In this document: positions 52,814 to 62,512 of the stretch, in pieces
How the letters are laid out: each line of letters begins with the position of its first letter
How positions within the stretch are numbered: the stretch's first letter is position 1
Source: Paenibacillus pedocola
GTDB lineage: Bacteria; Bacillota; Bacilli; Paenibacillales; Paenibacillaceae
NCBI RefSeq assembly: GCF_031599675.1
Contig: NZ_CP134223.1
Coordinates: 3,906,001 to 3,970,000 of the forward strand
Direction of reading: 5' to 3'
DNA length: 64,000 bases
The notes under the pieces: model-generated
What the model was told of the DNA's origin: nothing
Databases searched by the model: none
The model's input: only the letters and a program-made list of their open reading frames with translations
Translations under genes and position numbers: made by a program

Positions 52814-54700
52814 ATGCATCGCGTTAATCTAAACCAGGATCAATTCTACCAACAAGTGTTTGATCATGCTTCCTTTGGGATCGCACTTATTACACCAGAC
52901 GGTATGATTTTGTCAGTAAACTCCGCCATGGAACGAATCTTTGGCTATTCGAAAGCAGAGTTTGACGGCATGAGGTTAGAAGACCTCTCCCATGATAAGG
53001 ATAGTATCAGAAATATTAGCGATCTAAAGGCACTCATGGGTGATAACACGGAAGTACAGCTCGAAAAGCAGTTTCTCACAAGGATGGGCAACAAAATGTG
53101 GGGATTGCTCTCCCTCAAGCTTTTCACCGATGAGGCAAACCAACCGACGTATTACATCTGCCAAATCATTGAAATTACAAGGCAAAAGGAATCCGAGCAA
53201 CGTCTTCAGGAATCCGTTGAGCGGTACACGTCACTTAAAAAATATAACCATGACAGCGTCATCTCCTTTGGCCTAGACGGCCGGATTATTAACGCCAACA
53301 GTATGTCGGAAAAGATAACACGCTACTCCATCGAGTCTGAACTGATCGGTATGGAGCTTGCAGAGCTAATCGGTCAGGAGAATGTCCAGAACATTCTGGA
53401 TAGGGCACTGTACGATAATTCGGTTGAGCAGCACATAAACACAATTATCGCCAAAGACGGCGAAGTCATCGAAGTGCTTACCAGTATTGCACCAATTTTT
53501 GTGAACAATCAAAATATCGGGTTCTATCTCATATGCAAGGACATCTCCGAGCAGAAACAGTTGTTGCTTGCGAAGGAGACCGCCGAATCCACGAACAAAG
53601 CTAAAAGTGAGTTTCTAGCCATGATGAGCCATGAAATCCGCACCCCCATGAACGGGGTCGTGGGTATGACGGATATTCTGCTTGACCATACGGAGCTTAA
53701 TGAAGAACAACGGGGCTATGTGGAGATCATCCGTAAAAGCGGGGACACTCTGCTCAATATTATCAACGACATCCTTGATCTCTCTAAGATTGAGGCAGGC
53801 CGAACAGAACTGCAAGAGGATACATTCGAACTGCGCAAATGCATTAATGAGAGCTTCGCCGTCATTTCCCTGAGAGCCGAGCAAAATCACTTGGAGCTCT
53901 CCAGCACGATAAATCACGGTGTTCCTGACTACATTTACGGTGACGCCGAACGTTTAAAACAAGTGCTCATAAACCTGCTCGGCAATGCCGTAAAATTCAC
54001 GTCCAAGGGAAGCATATCGGTAAAGGTAAAGCTTGGAGAGCAGGATCCATCCCTGCTGGTATTTACGGTAACCGATACGGGTATTGGGATTGAACCCGCG
54101 CAGCTTAACAAAATATTCGAACCGTTTGCACAGATTGACAGTTTTATGGCGCGCAGGCATGAAGGCACTGGCCTTGGGCTTGCCATCAGCCGCAGAATTA
54201 TCGGGTTGATGGGCGGTGAGATTTACGCGGAGAGTGACGGTAAGAGTGGCTCGTCATTTACTTTCACAATCAGGCTCAAGAAATCAGTCGCACCCCAGAC
54301 ACAAGAGAATCACCTGCATAAGCGTCAAACGGTACGAGAAGCGAGCATTTTGATTGCTGAAGACAACCATATCAATCAGCTAGTGTTGACCAAAACACTA
54401 GAGAAAATGGGGCACAAGGTTACTACCGTCACAAACGGCATAGACGCGGTTCAAGCAACGCAGAGCAAGCGGTTTGATCTCATTTTAATGGACTTGCACA
54501 TGCCGATTATGAACGGCTTCGATGCTATGAAGATGATTAAAGAGGAACTCAAGGAGAAAAGCCCGCCCATCATTGCGGTCACAGCCAATGCTTTGAAGGG
54601 TGATCGGGAAAAGTGCCTTATTGAAGGAATGGATGAATATATCAGTAAACCTATAAAGCGTGACGTTGTCCAAAAGCTATTAAACCAGTTTGTAAAGTAA
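52814..54700 (+). CDS. Hybrid sensor histidine kinase/response regulator with two PAS domains
   Basis: 628 residues from ATG 52814 (GGAGG 5 bases upstream). No membrane helix, so a cytoplasmic sensor. PAS1 about 8-125, PAS2 about 135-250, HisKA with His273 in MMSHEIRTPMNG, HATPase with GNAVKFTSKG, DTGIGI and GTGLGLAISRR, and a C-terminal REC domain (from about 512) with phospho-acceptor Asp560 in LILMDLHMP. There is no output domain and no neighbouring HPt or DNA-binding regulator, so its partner is encoded elsewhere. Confidence 0.95.
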   Translation: MHRVNLNQDQFYQQVFDHASFGIALITPDGMILSVNSAMERIFGYSKAEFDGMRLEDLSHDKDSIRNISDLKALMGDNTEVQLEKQFLTRMGNKMWGLLSLKLFTDEANQPTYYICQIIEITRQKESEQRLQESVERYTSLKKYNHDSVISFGLDGRIINANSMSEKITRYSIESELIGMELAELIGQENVQNILDRALYDNSVEQHINTIIAKDGEVIEVLTSIAPIFVNNQNIGFYLICKDISEQKQLLLAKETAESTNKAKSEFLAMMSHEIRTPMNGVVGMTDILLDHTELNEEQRGYVEIIRKSGDTLLNIINDILDLSKIEAGRTELQEDTFELRKCINESFAVISLRAEQNHLELSSTINHGVPDYIYGDAERLKQVLINLLGNAVKFTSKGSISVKVKLGEQDPSLLVFTVTDTGIGIEPAQLNKIFEPFAQIDSFMARRHEGTGLGLAISRRIIGLMGGEIYAESDGKSGSSFTFTIRLKKSVAPQTQENHLHKRQTVREASILIAEDNHINQLVLTKTLEKMGHKVTTVTNGIDAVQATQSKRFDLILMDLHMPIMNGFDAMKMIKEELKEKSPPIIAVTANALKGDREKCLIEGMDEYISKPIKRDVVQKLLNQFVK

Positions 54701-54844
54701 ACTGCCTTTTTGAAAGATCGCGCACTGTAACGCCACATCAATCATCCAAAAGGTTGTTTCTCCAAATTGTCCTATTAAATACTGGATATGGTTCTGTGTG
54801 AGGTTTGTCACAACAATAGATCAATACAGAAACGGAGTGAACAC

Positions 54845-55303
54845 ATGATTCATAATCGATGGAAAATCGGTAAGCTGATTCTTATGACGACTGCGCTGGC
54901 CTGGGTCCTGGGGGCCTGTTCCGCCAAGGATTCCGCCGCAACTGAAGAACTGGAGAATCAAGCAGCTGCCGTTCAGGTTGAGGAAACAGAAAGACCGGAA
55001 TACTTGCCAAAGGACTTTCCACTCCCGGATGATGCTGAAGTAACCACTTCTCACTCGGAGCAAAACAACGGCAAAAAATCGGTTCTTTTAATTTTCAAAT
55101 CCCAAGAAAAGCTCGACAAGCTGGCAGAAACTTATAAACAGTACTTTCAGGATCAAGGGGTCACAGATACAGCAGAAACCATTGACGAGAAAAACCTCAT
55201 CCTTCAAGGAGATACAGATACGGAAAGCTGGTCACTGATCGGTGGTCAGTTATCCACGCAGGAAGATACGGTGGAGCTGACCTTAACCTGGTCTGGGTTG
55301 TAA
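54845..55303 (+). CDS. Small lipoprotein of unknown function
   Basis: 152 residues from ATG 54845 with GGAGTG upstream. Signal peptide with lipobox LGAC (Cys25). Mature part: acidic linker, then a ~100-residue domain (YLPKDFPLPDDAEVTTSHSEQNNGKKSVLLIFKSQEKLDKLAETYKQYF) of mixed alpha/beta type. It lies 144 bp after the hybrid kinase gene on the same strand, but no functional link is visible. Terminator follows. Confidence 0.8.
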   Translation: MIHNRWKIGKLILMTTALAWVLGACSAKDSAATEELENQAAAVQVEETERPEYLPKDFPLPDDAEVTTSHSEQNNGKKSVLLIFKSQEKLDKLAETYKQYFQDQGVTDTAETIDEKNLILQGDTDTESWSLIGGQLSTQEDTVELTLTWSGL

Positions 55304-55322
55304 TTTGTTAGAGAGTACTATG

Positions 55323-55375
55323 AAGCGATCTTGACAAAGAGCTGTTAAACAGCTTTTTTCAAGATCGCTTTTCTT
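55323..55375 (+). terminator. Double-hairpin terminator after the lipoprotein gene
   Basis: Outer stem AAGCGATCTTG/CAAGATCGCTT encloses AGCTGTT/AACAGCT followed by T6. Confidence 0.8.
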
Positions 55376-55411
55376 AAGGAATGGCAGAAACAGTGGATTC
55401 AGCTGTAACCT

Positions 55412-56800
55412 CTAAAGGAATGACAGCCGCCCGCCAATTTGCCGGATATGGTTCTCGTCGGCCCACAGGATAAAATAATTGTAGAACGTATCTCCAATTT
55501 GGACTGGGCGGGGGTATCTCACGATGAGGGCGGCCTGCCGGTTCATCTCCACGGGTTGGTCGGCCGACGGAAAAATGAAGCAAGCCTCTTGGTCTTGTAT
55601 CATCATCATGACAATCCTAGGAGAAGAGCCGTAAGGCATTAATGGATGAAAAGCTTCGGAGTTACATACATCTGCAATCCGGTTGCCCGCTGAAATCGCA
55701 GATACCTGAAAAAAACCGTCAGGCCCTTCGTACCTCTCTTCGCTGACCCGGTGCCAGTATGCGGGATACGGAAAGGATACTCTGTACACGGAGTTTGTGT
55801 ATATGTTTTCCGGAAGCCTTCTGACGCGGGGAGACCACTGCAGTGCAGTAATCCGGCCGCCGCTGAGGACATTCACCGGCATCTCCTTCCTGAGATCAAC
55901 AATCCAGAGCTGACTTGCGCTTTCTACATCTGAACATCCCGATAAATACGCAATTTTATCACCGTCCGGCGACCAGCTGACGGGAGTAGCGAAACAGCCG
56001 GAGGCCGAGAGTGTCCTTTGATTCTTACCGGTACGGCTGTCGATTTGGATGAGAGAATAATAATTCGGCTCCTGATAGGCGGTTGCGCTGTAGGCGATGC
56101 TCTGGGAGTCAGGGGCCCATGCCGGAAAATAATTTTTGGCTAGCGGTCCGCCTTCCAGCGTATAGATGGTGCCGGTGGCCAGATCCACCGTTGAAATAAT
56201 AGAGATGCTTGCACCGGGGAACGTATATAGAGCAAACGTTCCGTCCGGGGAAATCCGAACGTTATGGAGCGGTCCGTCCGTATTTTGCGTGATTTGTCTC
56301 CGGTTTGTGCCATCGGTCCGGATGCGGAAAAGCTGGGTGTTGCCGCTGACATCCGGAGCCGCGAACAGAAGCTCTGTACCCGAAGGGAACCACTGGATAT
56401 CGCTGGCGCCCGGCTCCGGGATAGCATAGCTGATATGAGAGAACGTATTATAAATGACGATTCTCCCGTTTTTGACATACGCGAGAATACGGCTGTCCGG
56501 GGACCAGTCCAACAACGTGTAGGGTTCGATTTGGTCAATCCGGGCAACGGTGAGCGTAACGGTATCCAACACGTGGACCACGTTACCAATACCGATAAAA
56601 GCAATTCTCCTGCTGTCTGGAGACCAATAAGGAACGGAAAACTCCGCACCAAGCCCCTGTGTAAGTTGAAAATTATAACCGTCCTGCGGCCGGTACAACC
56701 AAATATCGAACGTTCCGCCACGGTCCGATGTGTAGGCGATCCATCCTTGAATGAGATTATGAGAAACAGCTTGCACAGCCAACATCCTCTCCTGAATCAT
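55412..56800 (-). CDS. TolB-like WD40/PD40 beta-propeller protein
   Basis: 462 residues. At least five PD40-type blades with the SPDSRRIAF/SPDSRILAY/SPDGTFALY/APDSQSIAY/SPDGDKIAYLSG signature cover residues ~15-320. The C-terminal ~130 residues (YRVSFPYPAYWHRVSEERYEGPDGFFQVS...) form a separate domain. No clear signal peptide. The start is uncertain: ATG 56800 has a weak site, and TTG/GTG codons just after GGAGAGG near 56785 are alternatives. Role unknown; propellers of this type bind proteins or ligands. Confidence 0.82.
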   Translation of the reverse strand: MIQERMLAVQAVSHNLIQGWIAYTSDRGGTFDIWLYRPQDGYNFQLTQGLGAEFSVPYWSPDSRRIAFIGIGNVVHVLDTVTLTVARIDQIEPYTLLDWSPDSRILAYVKNGRIVIYNTFSHISYAIPEPGASDIQWFPSGTELLFAAPDVSGNTQLFRIRTDGTNRRQITQNTDGPLHNVRISPDGTFALYTFPGASISIISTVDLATGTIYTLEGGPLAKNYFPAWAPDSQSIAYSATAYQEPNYYSLIQIDSRTGKNQRTLSASGCFATPVSWSPDGDKIAYLSGCSDVESASQLWIVDLRKEMPVNVLSGGRITALQWSPRVRRLPENIYTNSVYRVSFPYPAYWHRVSEERYEGPDGFFQVSAISAGNRIADVCNSEAFHPLMPYGSSPRIVMMMIQDQEACFIFPSADQPVEMNRQAALIVRYPRPVQIGDTFYNYFILWADENHIRQIGGRLSFL

Positions 56801-56946
56801 TTATACTTCAAATGTATTCAGTGAGAGTCGGTTAGGCGACAGCCCGGGACTCAGATTAATGCCGCTTCTTTATTTTACATGTGAAAGAAGCCGTCTATAT
56901 CTCATGTTAACTTGAATTCATGATGTTTGATTTATGACGTCCGGCA

Positions 56947-57870
56947 TCAGCGGAATTTTGGGATTACGTTAACATCTTCGCAGTTCCAGCCATGTTTCGC
57001 GATAAGTCCCCAGCAATCCGGCCGTGATCCATCGATATCAGTGACATTATAGAGGTCGGCAAGTTGGCGGGCTGATAGTATGCTTCCTGAAAAACGCGAA
57101 TTCTCCGGGTCGGCTGCCAGTTTTGCAATACCACGGGCAACATAGGTTGGCGATTCAGAAATCGCAAACCCAGGGTTGGTTCGACAGGCTTCCAGCCATG
57201 TTTGTTCAGTCACACCGAAATTTTGAAGCATGGCTTCCGATCTAAGCCATCCTGGCGTGACTCCAAGAGCTGTCACGGGAGAATTGGCTAAGTCGTAGGT
57301 AAGCCCTTTCACGATACGTCCGACGTTTGTTTTTACTAAATCATAATATAATCCTACATTTTGACGGAATTCCGTGTTTGCCTCCGCTGTTCCATCGGTC
57401 ATTTCAATTACGATTCCTTTGTCTCCCCGAAGCATTAATGGCAAAGCATAGTACAGAGTGATTAAATGCGTGTCGATACCCATGCGCATCATTTTGAGTC
57501 CACCGTTCAAGTCATGCTCCCACAGCCGTTTATCCCACTCCGCATATCGATCACCGCCAAAAATATCGTTAACTAAGATGTCGAGACGTTGGTGCCGATC
57601 GTCAATCTGCCCGATAAGCGAACGAACTTCTTCAGGGTTTAGATGATCAGTCCGGATAGCAAGTCCCTCTCCCCCTGCACTTCGGATCAAATCTTCTGTC
57701 TCTTCGATTGTTTCCGGACGATCCATTTCTGAAAGACCCTCTTTGCGGCTGCTTCGCCCTGTGGCATAAACAAAAGCCCCTGCTCGGGCGAGTTCAATTG
57801 CAATCGCACGACCCGCACCTCGAGTGGCTCCAGTTACCAAGGCTATTTTATTTCGCAAAATTTTTCCCAT
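56947..57870 (-). CDS. SDR family oxidoreductase
   Basis: 307 residues. Classical short-chain dehydrogenase: nucleotide site VTGATRGAGRAIAIELA, NDIFGG, and the YxxxK catalytic pair in LYYDLVKTNVGR. ATG 57870 is preceded by AAAGGGGATGG; the upstream ATG at 57882 abuts the site. Substrate unknown. Longer than the typical 250 residues because of a C-terminal extension. Confidence 0.92.
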   Translation of the reverse strand: MGKILRNKIALVTGATRGAGRAIAIELARAGAFVYATGRSSRKEGLSEMDRPETIEETEDLIRSAGGEGLAIRTDHLNPEEVRSLIGQIDDRHQRLDILVNDIFGGDRYAEWDKRLWEHDLNGGLKMMRMGIDTHLITLYYALPLMLRGDKGIVIEMTDGTAEANTEFRQNVGLYYDLVKTNVGRIVKGLTYDLANSPVTALGVTPGWLRSEAMLQNFGVTEQTWLEACRTNPGFAISESPTYVARGIAKLAADPENSRFSGSILSARQLADLYNVTDIDGSRPDCWGLIAKHGWNCEDVNVIPKFR

Positions 57871-58033
57871 CCTAAATTCCATCCCCTTTCGTCATTAAAC
57901 AAATTTAACTTCATTGGGATATTCAAAGTATTATTCTCACAATCATAACCTGAAATAGGACAGGCACACTGCAACAAATCTTATGATATCAACAGCAAAA
58001 AAACTCCCACCAACTTTAAGGTAGAAGCTTCTA

Positions 58034-58147
58034 AGTATTGATTAATCAACATCCCGTCAGTACAAGTGGAATAGCCGAAGGATAGACCGATCGGCTTGTT
58101 TTCCGCTTGAGCCTTGGCAAAGCTTGGGCGTGTTGGAGTAAGTATAG
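58034..58147 (-). pseudogene. Second relic of the yyaL 5' end (internal deletion)
   Basis: The minus strand encodes LLQHA-like codons (TACTCCAACACGCC) fused to AFAKAQAENKPIGLSFGYSTC, matching yyaL residues about 20-25 and 38-58; the segment between them is deleted. After STC the frame diverges. Same orientation as intact yyaL. Confidence 0.8.
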
Positions 58148-58158
58148 TATTGCGTGCA

Positions 58159-58626
58159 TCACACCGCATTAAGCCCTGCTCTAACAATAGTAGGCAGTGT
58201 TTCTATGGTGACATTACCCGCTACAGCCCTCGAAATCATACAGGACTTCTCAGCCATATGTGCCAGCCGTTCTATTTTCGTAAGTTCTGCTTCGGTTGCA
58301 TCCGCTTTGAGTACAATCCGTGGTTTGTGCATGATCCGTTCGTACGTAAACACGTTATTGGTTACATCCACAATCGCTTCAGACTCCATAGTCAAATCCT
58401 GAGGTGTAATATCGGAACGCTCAAGCATTGCTGCCAGCGTAATCAGATAACAGGTCGATGCGGCCCCCAGAAGCATTTCGTCAGGATTGGTACCTGTTCC
58501 CGGTCCTCCCATCTCCTGAGGAATTGAAATTGTCGTTTTTAGCCCGCCAGTATCAATATGTCCTTCACTGTTACGTCCGCCATTCCAAACTGCTTTTAGA
58601 TGAAAAGGATGTTTCAACTCACTCAT
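58159..58626 (-). CDS. OsmC family peroxiredoxin-like protein
   Basis: 155 residues. The two catalytic Cys are visible in LLGAASTCYLITLAAMLE and AEKSCMISRAVAG, with conserved Arg/Glu context. OsmC/Ohr proteins reduce organic hydroperoxides; this is the SACOL1771-like branch by general layout. ATG 58626 follows GGGAGG closely. Confidence 0.92.
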   Translation of the reverse strand: MSELKHPFHLKAVWNGGRNSEGHIDTGGLKTTISIPQEMGGPGTGTNPDEMLLGAASTCYLITLAAMLERSDITPQDLTMESEAIVDVTNNVFTYERIMHKPRIVLKADATEAELTKIERLAHMAEKSCMISRAVAGNVTIETLPTIVRAGLNAV

Positions 58627-58687
58627 TCCTCCCGTTTTTCTCCGTTACAGATCCGGATACAATATAAAGATTGTTCACTTTATCTTA

Positions 58688-59137
58688 TCATAGTGCTTCT
58701 CCCGCTGTTCCAAACGTACCATATATTACACTTTTATAGTTCTCCCAATTGAAATAAAAGGAGCCTATAGGTATACGTTTATTGTCAGGCTCCAGCATAA
58801 AATCCTTCCATATAACCGTATCTGCTTCCCTATCAATTTTAACTGAGATAAAACCGCATTCTTCATCCCCGCACCAAGGACAGACTAATATTGGATATCT
58901 GTAGTACATATACTCATGCCGTTGTTCCAATAAGAAATAGTCAATCATAAGTCGTTGATGATTTGCACTCCCCCATCCCAAGGATGGAACCATATCGTAT
59001 TTCTTGAGCCTCTGGTAAAGTGATTTCCCATCAATAATCAGATCAGCGAACTCAGTGTTTCTATTTCCGTCTTGAGCAGGATCGAATTCATCATATCGCT
59101 TCGCTGGCCTCGTTTGTAAGTGATTTATTGTAGCCAT
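58688..59137 (-). CDS. Hypothetical protein with CPWCGDEECG metal-binding motif
   Basis: 149 residues, ATG 59137 with AAGGAG 6 bases upstream. Soluble and aromatic-rich. The CPWC...C cluster (LVCPWCGDEECGFISVKID) suggests zinc. The preceding DYFLLEQRHEYMYYRYPILVCPWCG resembles immunity/SMI-like hypothetical proteins of Bacilli, but I do not recognise a named family. Confidence 0.72.
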   Translation of the reverse strand: MATINHLQTRPAKRYDEFDPAQDGNRNTEFADLIIDGKSLYQRLKKYDMVPSLGWGSANHQRLMIDYFLLEQRHEYMYYRYPILVCPWCGDEECGFISVKIDREADTVIWKDFMLEPDNKRIPIGSFYFNWENYKSVIYGTFGTAGEAL

Positions 59138-59250
59138 GGTTTCTCCTTATTAGATGAAATAACGATGTTAAGTCCAATCCGTATTATACCATGTAATGGA
59201 AAAACGCAGCCTTTATAACTTACTCAACGTACATCCAGACGATTTAATGA

Positions 59251-60744
59251 CTACCGGCTCCTAAACGCCGCCATTCTTTTCAGATTCAATACCATCGCCA
59301 ACACGCAGCTAATCGCCGCAAGTCCTATCCACGCAATAACAGAATACGACATCCACACGCTAATCATATAGTAATTGTAGTGAATCAGATAAGGCCAGAT
59401 CAGTATCAATACGAGCAGCAGCATTCTAATGATCAGATGGATGCCCGCTCCAATTCTTTTCCTGCGTCCTGACCGTTCATTGAGTAAGCTTGATCTGCTC
59501 CCACTCATTAGTTTCAATGCCTTATGAAATACGCTAATGGCTGCCAGTAGGACTAAGAACGAAAACAACCAATCCATTAAAATATTGCTATCATCATATT
59601 GAAAGGTAGTCATCGGCTTTCCGTTCATGTTGCCGTATAGGTTCTGTGCAATTAGCGATGGAGCGGTTGAATTCAGATTAGCCAGTACAAATACGGCTTC
59701 CTGCTGTTTCAGATCGATAATGACCTGTGAGGAAAAATTCGGATTCATCCCGATGTGGCTGATCAGCTGCTTCTCCGGATCGATATCCCACCCGTAGGCA
59801 TAGTACAAATCCTCAGCTTCATATCCGGCAGTCTTCAAGTTAACCTCATGAGATTGCTCTATAGCATGCTTCAGATTATCTGGTACATCTCCTATCCCCA
59901 ACTGGGCATTAAGCCAGTGCTCCAAATCCTTAAGATTCGTCACCATATAACCTGCAGCCATATTCCCGTAATATCTGGGAGCATCATATTCTAAGCTTTT
60001 GCCAAAAAACACGCGGTAACCCTTACTAAGCTGATCGGGCTTCGTTTCCTGGCCTGTTGAAAAATAACTGTCTGTCATGCCCAGCGGAATCAGAATATGC
60101 TGAGTTACATAATCCTGATAGCTTGAACCTGTAACTTGTTCGATAATCATCGCCAGAATATCATAATTAATGGTTGCATATTGATATTCTGTACCCGGAT
60201 ATGTATCCAAGGCAATGTCTGAAATCTTATGTATGGTTTGTTTAAGGGTATCTGCTGTAGTCCCTTCAGGAATTAACTTTATCGTCCACGACGGAATCCC
60301 GCTTGTATGAGCCATCAGCTGGCTAATCGAGATATCCGCTTTCCCCCCTCTATATGTGGGGACAAATTCAGGAAGATAATCGGAGACATCATCGGAGTAT
60401 GCTAACCTTCCCTCTTCTTCCAGCAAAATGATAGCCAGAGCCGTAAACGCCTTAGTAGTCGATCCCAATTCGAAGAGCGATTCGTCGGTGACTTGCTGTT
60501 GCCCTTCAACATCTGAATATCCGTACGCCTTATAATCCGTCTTTCCCTGCTTGGATGATACCACAGCTACACCTGGCGTGGCTGTTTTGGCCATGATCGT
60601 CTGAACCATTTCATCGGCACTGCCATATTCCCCTGCTGTAAACAAAGTTCCAAGCTGATGCCAACAAGCAACTGTAGTGATGATAACGATGAGCAAGATT
60701 GCACTCCCTAGTGCCATTCCTTTTCTTCTAAATAATTTCTTCAT
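59251..60744 (-). CDS. Beta-lactamase-fold serine hydrolase with C-terminal membrane helices
   Basis: 497 residues from ATG 60744 (GGGGGATG 6 bases upstream). An N-terminal membrane anchor (about 10-30), then a class C beta-lactamase/DD-peptidase domain: Ser95-x-x-Lys98 in ELGSTTKAF, YATINYDILAMIIEQVTG (Tyr motif), and HIGMNPNF near the third motif. Three to four membrane helices at about 385-490. Related proteins are PbpE/PBP4*-like or D-aminopeptidase-like enzymes; resistance to beta-lactams is not implied. Confidence 0.9.
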   Translation of the reverse strand: MKKLFRRKGMALGSAILLIVIITTVACWHQLGTLFTAGEYGSADEMVQTIMAKTATPGVAVVSSKQGKTDYKAYGYSDVEGQQQVTDESLFELGSTTKAFTALAIILLEEEGRLAYSDDVSDYLPEFVPTYRGGKADISISQLMAHTSGIPSWTIKLIPEGTTADTLKQTIHKISDIALDTYPGTEYQYATINYDILAMIIEQVTGSSYQDYVTQHILIPLGMTDSYFSTGQETKPDQLSKGYRVFFGKSLEYDAPRYYGNMAAGYMVTNLKDLEHWLNAQLGIGDVPDNLKHAIEQSHEVNLKTAGYEAEDLYYAYGWDIDPEKQLISHIGMNPNFSSQVIIDLKQQEAVFVLANLNSTAPSLIAQNLYGNMNGKPMTTFQYDDSNILMDWLFSFLVLLAAISVFHKALKLMSGSRSSLLNERSGRRKRIGAGIHLIIRMLLLVLILIWPYLIHYNYYMISVWMSYSVIAWIGLAAISCVLAMVLNLKRMAAFRSR

Positions 60745-60959
60745 AAGTTTCATCCCCCGTATTAATGCCAGCTCATACTCGCCTACTTTATCTAGTTTGA
60801 CGTTCCATTCGTTCACTTCCCTGCGGCTATGTACCGGAACTGTTGTCCCCGTGTGCATTAGCGATCGAAGAATTGTCATAGACATGGTTCCATCAACAAA
60901 ACATAATAGCTGTATGAATAAGGTAACTTAAAAGAAAAGAAAAGAGGTTGTTCTCCCGT

Positions 60960-61475
60960 ATGCACTTATCAGAACCTTTTCAAACTAAACGACTGCAATT
61001 CCGCTTGCTGATTCTAGATGATATCGATGCAGTATTTAGACAATTCTCCGACCCGGATATGTGCAGATATCTCAGTGAACCTCCCTGTGATCTGGAAGAA
61101 GCAAAGGAAATCATTGCTCATTACAAGAATCCAGAGGGAACAGATCATCTGCGTTACGGAATGTTTGATATAGAAACAGGGGCATTTATTGGCACATGTG
61201 GCTATCACTATTGGGATCATAACCTTAAACAAGTTGAGGTCGGTTATGATATCTGGAAGGATTATTGGAGACAGGGCTATATGTCGGAAGCATTACCAGC
61301 ACTCCTGAATATCTGCTTTGAGCATCTTGGCGTTGATTGTATTTATATTCTTACCCATCCACAGAACCAGGCATCTATAGCAAGTGTCGCCAGATTTGGA
61401 TTTGAGGCCTGTGAACCTTGCAGGAAAGTTGATGAGGAACCACAGATTTGTATGAAATTGATTAGAACTACTTAG
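60960..61475 (+). CDS. GNAT family acetyltransferase (RimJ/RimL-type)
   Basis: 171 residues. FQTKRLQFRLLILDDIDAVFRQFSDPDMCRYLSEPP at the N-terminus, EVGYDIWKDYWRQGYMSEALPALL (acetyl-CoA site) and NQASIASVARFGFE are the RimJ/RimL pattern. ATG 60960 is used; GAGG lies 12 bases upstream, so the start is not certain (TTG 60948 alternative). Confidence 0.92.
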   Translation: MHLSEPFQTKRLQFRLLILDDIDAVFRQFSDPDMCRYLSEPPCDLEEAKEIIAHYKNPEGTDHLRYGMFDIETGAFIGTCGYHYWDHNLKQVEVGYDIWKDYWRQGYMSEALPALLNICFEHLGVDCIYILTHPQNQASIASVARFGFEACEPCRKVDEEPQICMKLIRTT

Positions 61476-61529
61476 CGAACACGTGGTAAGCTGGAATACT
61501 TGGTTTCGTTATCAACGAATATTACAGCA

Positions 61530-61560
61530 AAAAAGACGCCACATGAGCAGCGTCTTCTTA
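61530..61560. terminator. Bidirectional terminator
   Basis: AAGACGC/GCGTCTT stem with A-run to the left, between converging GNAT and DUF2691 genes. Confidence 0.8.
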
Positions 61561-61574
61561 TCCTGATCAATCTG

Positions 61575-62033
61575 CTACCACACAGATAACCTTGTTCTGT
61601 AATCGTTATCGTCTGTAGTATACTCTACGTCACTGAATCCTAGAGAAAGTGCATTGTGATATAAGTCCGCCAGCTTCTCCTGATCCTTACAATAAATCGT
61701 GATATAGGTACAGTCGACCACCAACAGTACGAATTGACAGTCACTTGTTAAATACTCTTCGTACGTACGAACATCTATAACCTTTTTATCCTTCGGATAA
61801 GCCTTGAGATCTGCAAAAATGACGTAATAATCATAATTTTCTAAAATCTCTTTCAGCAGAATACCGTCCATCCCAAAGGTCTGTTCAGGGAAAAGCGGCT
61901 CTATTACGCCTGAGAAGTATGCCTCCTCTCCCCCGTTATACCAATGAAATGCTGCCACATCTAAAGGCTTCAAGATCTCTCCAAGAATACGTCCATGCTC
62001 ATTCGGAATCTCGAAAGTAATCCCTCTTTTCAT
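61575..62033 (-). CDS. DUF2691 family protein
   Basis: 152 residues, begins MKRGITFEIPNEHGRILGEILKPLDV and ends TRLSVW; this N-terminus and length match the DUF2691 family of Bacilli. Soluble, acidic. No catalytic motif known. Ribosome-binding site GGAAGGTGGAG. Confidence 0.85.
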   Translation of the reverse strand: MKRGITFEIPNEHGRILGEILKPLDVAAFHWYNGGEEAYFSGVIEPLFPEQTFGMDGILLKEILENYDYYVIFADLKAYPKDKKVIDVRTYEEYLTSDCQFVLLVVDCTYITIYCKDQEKLADLYHNALSLGFSDVEYTTDDNDYRTRLSVW

Positions 62034-62074
62034 TCTCCACCTTCCTTTTTAGTGTAGATAAGCTTCCCCTCACG

Positions 62075-62458
62075 TTATCCAATAGCCACGATTAGACTGG
62101 TTATAAGCATTAACACTGCTACCGGAGCCCATATTCTTCTCTCCCAGACACTTCTTGTGATGAGATTTAGAATTGTAGAAAGCACTGAAAAAGCAACTAC
62201 AAACCAAATCGCCACATTTGCAAATCCGTTCCAGCCGGGAAGGATACTCCCCGATTGACTGAGCACGATGACTGCCAGAAAAGCTAATATGACGATCTGA
62301 ATCAGGCAGGCTGCACGCATTGGAGCCGGAAGCTTACCGGGATATTTCCCGCCCATCGCATACTCACCCCACGGGAAGCCGACAGCTAATGCTGCCTGAA
62401 AAAGTATTACAATAGCAATGAGTATTGCAAATCCTACAGATGAAATGAACAAGATCAT
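62075..62458 (-). CDS. Four-helix membrane protein of unknown function
   Basis: 127 residues from ATG 62458 (GGCGGGG 9 bases upstream; an ATG seven codons earlier has no site). Four predicted membrane helices, with conserved-looking FQAALAVGFPWGEYAMGGKYPGKLP between helices 1 and 2. Similar small proteins are common in Bacilli; function unknown. Confidence 0.78.
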   Translation of the reverse strand: MILFISSVGFAILIAIVILFQAALAVGFPWGEYAMGGKYPGKLPAPMRAACLIQIVILAFLAVIVLSQSGSILPGWNGFANVAIWFVVAFSVLSTILNLITRSVWERRIWAPVAVLMLITSLIVAIG

Positions 62459-62512
62459 GATTTCGTTCCCCGCCTTCATGAAGTAGTAGCTTCTATAATA
62501 TTATTCAGAGTT

